Shown: in pieces, positions 13,805-15,891 of the stretch
Position numbering within the stretch: the stretch's first letter is position 1
Layout: each line of letters opens with the position of its first letter
NCBI GenBank assembly: GCA_023419605.1
Contig: JAEZXR010000055.1
Coordinates: 1 to 15,891, forward strand
Reading direction: 5' to 3'
Origin: Bacillota bacterium
GTDB lineage: Bacteria; Bacillota; Clostridia; Acetivibrionales; JAEZXR01
Length of the DNA: 15,891 bases
The notes under the pieces: model-generated
Database searches by the model: none
What the model was told of the DNA's origin: nothing
The model's input: the letters and a program-made list of their open reading frames with translations, nothing else
Position numbers and translations under genes: made by a program

Positions 13805-14649
13805 AAACGGAGAAATTCAATTACTTACCGACGGTAAAAACCTGTGTATCCATATTCAAAATGAAAACGGCGGAGGGTTTTCAATATCGATTCGCAGGCA
13901 TAGCCGGCGCTTCAACCAGTATTTTCTGGGTGCTGATCGAAATCACCGTGTATTTTATTTTTTATACCTATGCCAACAATAAGGAAGCCGGGATGATCGC
14001 CGGCATGAGTTTTAAACAAATCGTATCCTATGCATGGCTTACACAGCTGCTTTTCCTCATGCAGCCTATGAGCATTGATAGTGATATTCTTAACAAAATC
14101 ACCACCGGTGACGTGGGAATCGAACTTTGCCGCCCCATCGACCTGTACTTTCACTGGTTTGCAAAAACAGCCGCCTCCCGATTGACGCCCATGTTCTGGC
14201 GAGGCTCCATCACCTTACTGTTTGGGTTGATTATGCCGGCTACCTACCGTCTGTCCCCGCCTGCCTCGCCTTTAGGTTTGATATGCATGCTGATTTCCTG
14301 CGGGACTGCTTTCCTGCTTTGTACGGCATTTGGAATGCTGGCATGTACAGTGCGGTTAAATATTACCTGGGGAGACGGTCCGACCTACATCATCATGCTT
14401 GTTGGAGGCGTATTGTCAGGCGCTTATTTACCGCTCCAGCTCTGGCCGGATTTTATGCAGGGCTTTTTACTCCTCCAGCCTTTTGCCGGATATCTGGACA
14501 TCCCCCTTCGGCTGTACATCGGGTCCATGCCTCCCCAGGATGCGATTTGGGCCATTGGTATGCAGCTTGTATGGGTAATAACTTTTATAGGGATCGGTAA
14601 AATGCTAATGTCTAAGAGACTGAAAAGTATTATTGTGCAGGGAGGGTAA
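13801..14649 (+). CDS. ABC-2 exporter permease (PF06182-like), subunit 1
   Basis: A 282-aa membrane protein with about six hydrophobic segments, including STSIFWVLIEITVYFIFYTY (about 38-57), SPLGLICMLISCGTAFLLCT (about 156-175) and AIGMQLVWVITFIGIGKML near the C-terminus. The motif ITTGDVGIELCRPIDLY (about 100-116) matches the coupling region seen in this permease family (GxxxxxLxRPxD). The ATG overlaps the stop of the ATPase gene, and the second permease starts three bases after this stop. It should form the channel as a heterodimer with the next protein. No signal peptide beyond the membrane segments is seen. Confidence 0.9.
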   Translation: MKTEKFNYLPTVKTCVSIFKMKTAEGFQYRFAGIAGASTSIFWVLIEITVYFIFYTYANNKEAGMIAGMSFKQIVSYAWLTQLLFLMQPMSIDSDILNKITTGDVGIELCRPIDLYFHWFAKTAASRLTPMFWRGSITLLFGLIMPATYRLSPPASPLGLICMLISCGTAFLLCTAFGMLACTVRLNITWGDGPTYIIMLVGGVLSGAYLPLQLWPDFMQGFLLLQPFAGYLDIPLRLYIGSMPPQDAIWAIGMQLVWVITFIGIGKMLMSKRLKSIIVQGG

Positions 14650-14652
14650 GAA

Positions 14653-15441
14653 GTGAGGGAACTGAAACTATATTTCAAATTCATACGGCTGAATTTCCTT
14701 GCGGGGTTGCAGTATAAAGGCTGGCCTATTATGATTCTCCAGGTGCTGATTGTTGTCATCACCGACCCCATCGGATTAATTTTTCTCTTTTCCCGCTTTG
14801 GAAGCATCGGCGCCTGGTCCGTCGAGCGGATCATCCTGATTTATGCGATGGCAGTGACCAGCTTCGGCCTTGCCGAGACCTTCTGCCGCGGGTTCGATTA
14901 CTTCCCCTGGAAAATGATACGCTCGGGCAGTTTTGACCGTGTACTGCTGCGGCCCTGCTCGCTGATCGTACAGATCGCAGGCTCCTATTTTCATATCCAC
15001 AGGATATCCAGAGTCGTTGGAGGCATGGGCACCATTCTATGGTGCTTGTGGAAACAGGATGTACAGGCGACAGCATGTAATGTGGTAATGATCGTTCTTG
15101 CCCTGGCGGGAGGATTTTTGGCTTACACTGGAGTTTTTGTCATGACATCGGGAATCGCGTTTTTTACCATTCAAGGATTGGACTGGATTTATATCTTTAC
15201 CAACGCAAGCTACCAGGTTACCCGCTGCCCCATCGACTACATGCCAAAGGTTTTGCGGTATATGTTTACCTTTTTCATGCCGATGCTGGTCATAAGCTAT
15301 TACCCTGCTTCGGCAGTGTGCGGCTGGGGCGAAAGCTATTTTAAGGGGTTTCTCGCCTTTCCGGCGGGAGTTCTGTTTTTTATGTTTTCGACCCTCATCT
15401 GGCAGTTTGGTGTACGGCATTATAAAAGTACTGGAAGTTAG
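14653..15441 (+). CDS. ABC-2 exporter permease (PF06182-like), subunit 2
   Basis: A 262-aa membrane protein with about six hydrophobic segments. The family motif FCRGFDYFPWKMIRSGSFDRVLLRP (about 77-101) is very clear and parallels the RP motif of subunit 1. The start is GTG at 14653, with GGGAGGG (14640-14646) six bases upstream, inside the end of the preceding gene. It is the last gene of the operon; a strong hairpin follows about 50 bases downstream. The pair of related but unequal permeases plus one ATPase is the standard gene set for this exporter type. Confidence 0.9.
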   Translation: MRELKLYFKFIRLNFLAGLQYKGWPIMILQVLIVVITDPIGLIFLFSRFGSIGAWSVERIILIYAMAVTSFGLAETFCRGFDYFPWKMIRSGSFDRVLLRPCSLIVQIAGSYFHIHRISRVVGGMGTILWCLWKQDVQATACNVVMIVLALAGGFLAYTGVFVMTSGIAFFTIQGLDWIYIFTNASYQVTRCPIDYMPKVLRYMFTFFMPMLVISYYPASAVCGWGESYFKGFLAFPAGVLFFMFSTLIWQFGVRHYKSTGS

Positions 15442-15492
15442 AGTAATTGGATCGATGCCACAGTAGGCACTTCCCATCAACCCTAATTAGGT

Positions 15493-15533
15493 ATAGGGGA
15501 CAGCAGGCTGTATGAAAAGCTGCTGTCCCCTAT
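15493..15533 (+). terminator. Terminator of the ABC exporter operon
   Basis: ATAGGGGACAGCAG (15493-15506) pairs perfectly with CTGCTGTCCCCTAT (15520-15533) around a 13-base loop. CTATTTCTGG follows, a weak T-tract. Since the gene on the right also points toward it, it may act in both directions. Confidence 0.7.
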
Positions 15534-15635
15534 CTATTTCTGGTTTACTCTTCTCAGGTGATGGATCATCGTCTTTAAGCTATACGGGCTTCAAGCACAT
15601 CAAGGGTGCCATCTCCATAATTATTTTTGCCCTCT

Positions 15636-15891
15636 TTACTCCCTCTTACGCACAAGCTCCCCTTTTCCGTTCAGCACCTCCAGTATGATTGCCGCACCCA
15701 GCTTAAACCCATATGTAAAGGATGCCGCAGCATGCAGCGAGTCTGATTGGGAGCGCAAATCCAGCAGGTCTTCCAGCTGTTCATAGTCCTCTTCTGAAAG
15801 CTTCTTTCTCCATAGGCCTAAGGTATCGGATATTTTTTGGTTTACTAGAGGGTATTCAGGGTCCTGTGGAATAATTAATTCATCCGGGTAT
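15636..15891 (-). CDS. C-terminal fragment of a DUF6809-like protein (cut by the window edge)
   Basis: On the minus strand the last 84 codons of a gene run in from the right edge and stop at TAA (15638-15636). The visible part has helical, acidic repeats (KKLSEEDYEQLEDLLDL) and ends with SFTYGFKLGAAIILEVLNG. That ending is typical of small clostridial proteins of the DUF6809 family, whose function is not known. No frameshift or internal stop is seen. The start, promoter and total length lie outside the window. The 15442-15635 gap contains only the shared hairpin and no further gene. Confidence 0.7.
   Translation of the reverse strand, partial: YPDELIIPQDPEYPLVNQKISDTLGLWRKKLSEEDYEQLEDLLDLRSQSDSLHAAASFTYGFKLGAAIILEVLNGKGELVRKRE

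Noticed and set aside
1..15891. Insertion sequences, transposases, CRISPR arrays, toxin-antitoxin pairs
   Set aside because: No transposase-like protein, regularly spaced repeats or matching small gene pair was found on either strand.

Overview
The window looks like a chromosomal segment of a low-to-moderate GC member of the Bacillota, most likely class Clostridia (Lachnospiraceae-like). Three things point there: strong AGGAGG-type ribosome binding sites before nearly every gene, a YesN-type AraC response regulator, and a C-terminal fragment resembling the clostridial DUF6809 family at the right edge. No rRNA, complete tRNA, insertion sequence or CRISPR array was seen.

Layout. (1) 182-1723, + strand: a YesN-like response regulator, ended by a strong hairpin shared with the convergent next gene. 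(2) 1796-5352: a three-domain Xaa-Pro aminopeptidase (-), a divergent XRE/cupin regulator (+) and an EamA/DMT transporter (-). Both minus-strand genes have readable promoters. A perfect AT-rich palindrome overlaps the aminopeptidase -10 and a related half-site lies in the transporter leader, so the regulator may control both. (3) 5477-7507, - strand: a relative of LacZ (GH2) that has lost its N-terminal domain and two blocks of the catalytic barrel while keeping the flanking beta domains and an open reading frame. (4) 7839-12006: a small acyl-biosynthesis locus. It holds a broken biotin-carrier-like ORF, an acyl carrier protein, a KAS III-type ketosynthase and an SDR ketoreductase (all +). Facing them across a 19-bp terminator is a condensation-fold acyltransferase (-). 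(5) 12028-12820: almost 800 bases without a convincing gene, holding a tRNA-like fold and a candidate small RNA with its own promoter and terminator on the minus strand. (6) 12821-15441: a three-gene ABC-2 exporter. (7) 15636-15891: the C-terminal end of a DUF6809-like protein.

How the genes may work together (inference): KAS III could condense a short acyl-CoA with malonyl-ACP, and the SDR could reduce the product to a 3-hydroxyacyl-ACP. The condensation-fold enzyme could then pass that acyl group to an alcohol or amine acceptor, and the nearby ABC exporter could carry the product out. The substrate and product cannot be read from the sequence.

The least ordinary items are five: the dismantled GH2 protein; the biotin-carrier-like ORF whose missing attachment segment seems to lie reversed on the opposite strand; the ACP/KAS III/SDR/acyltransferase set; the small-RNA candidate near 12.6 kb; and the candidate shared operator near 3.67 kb.
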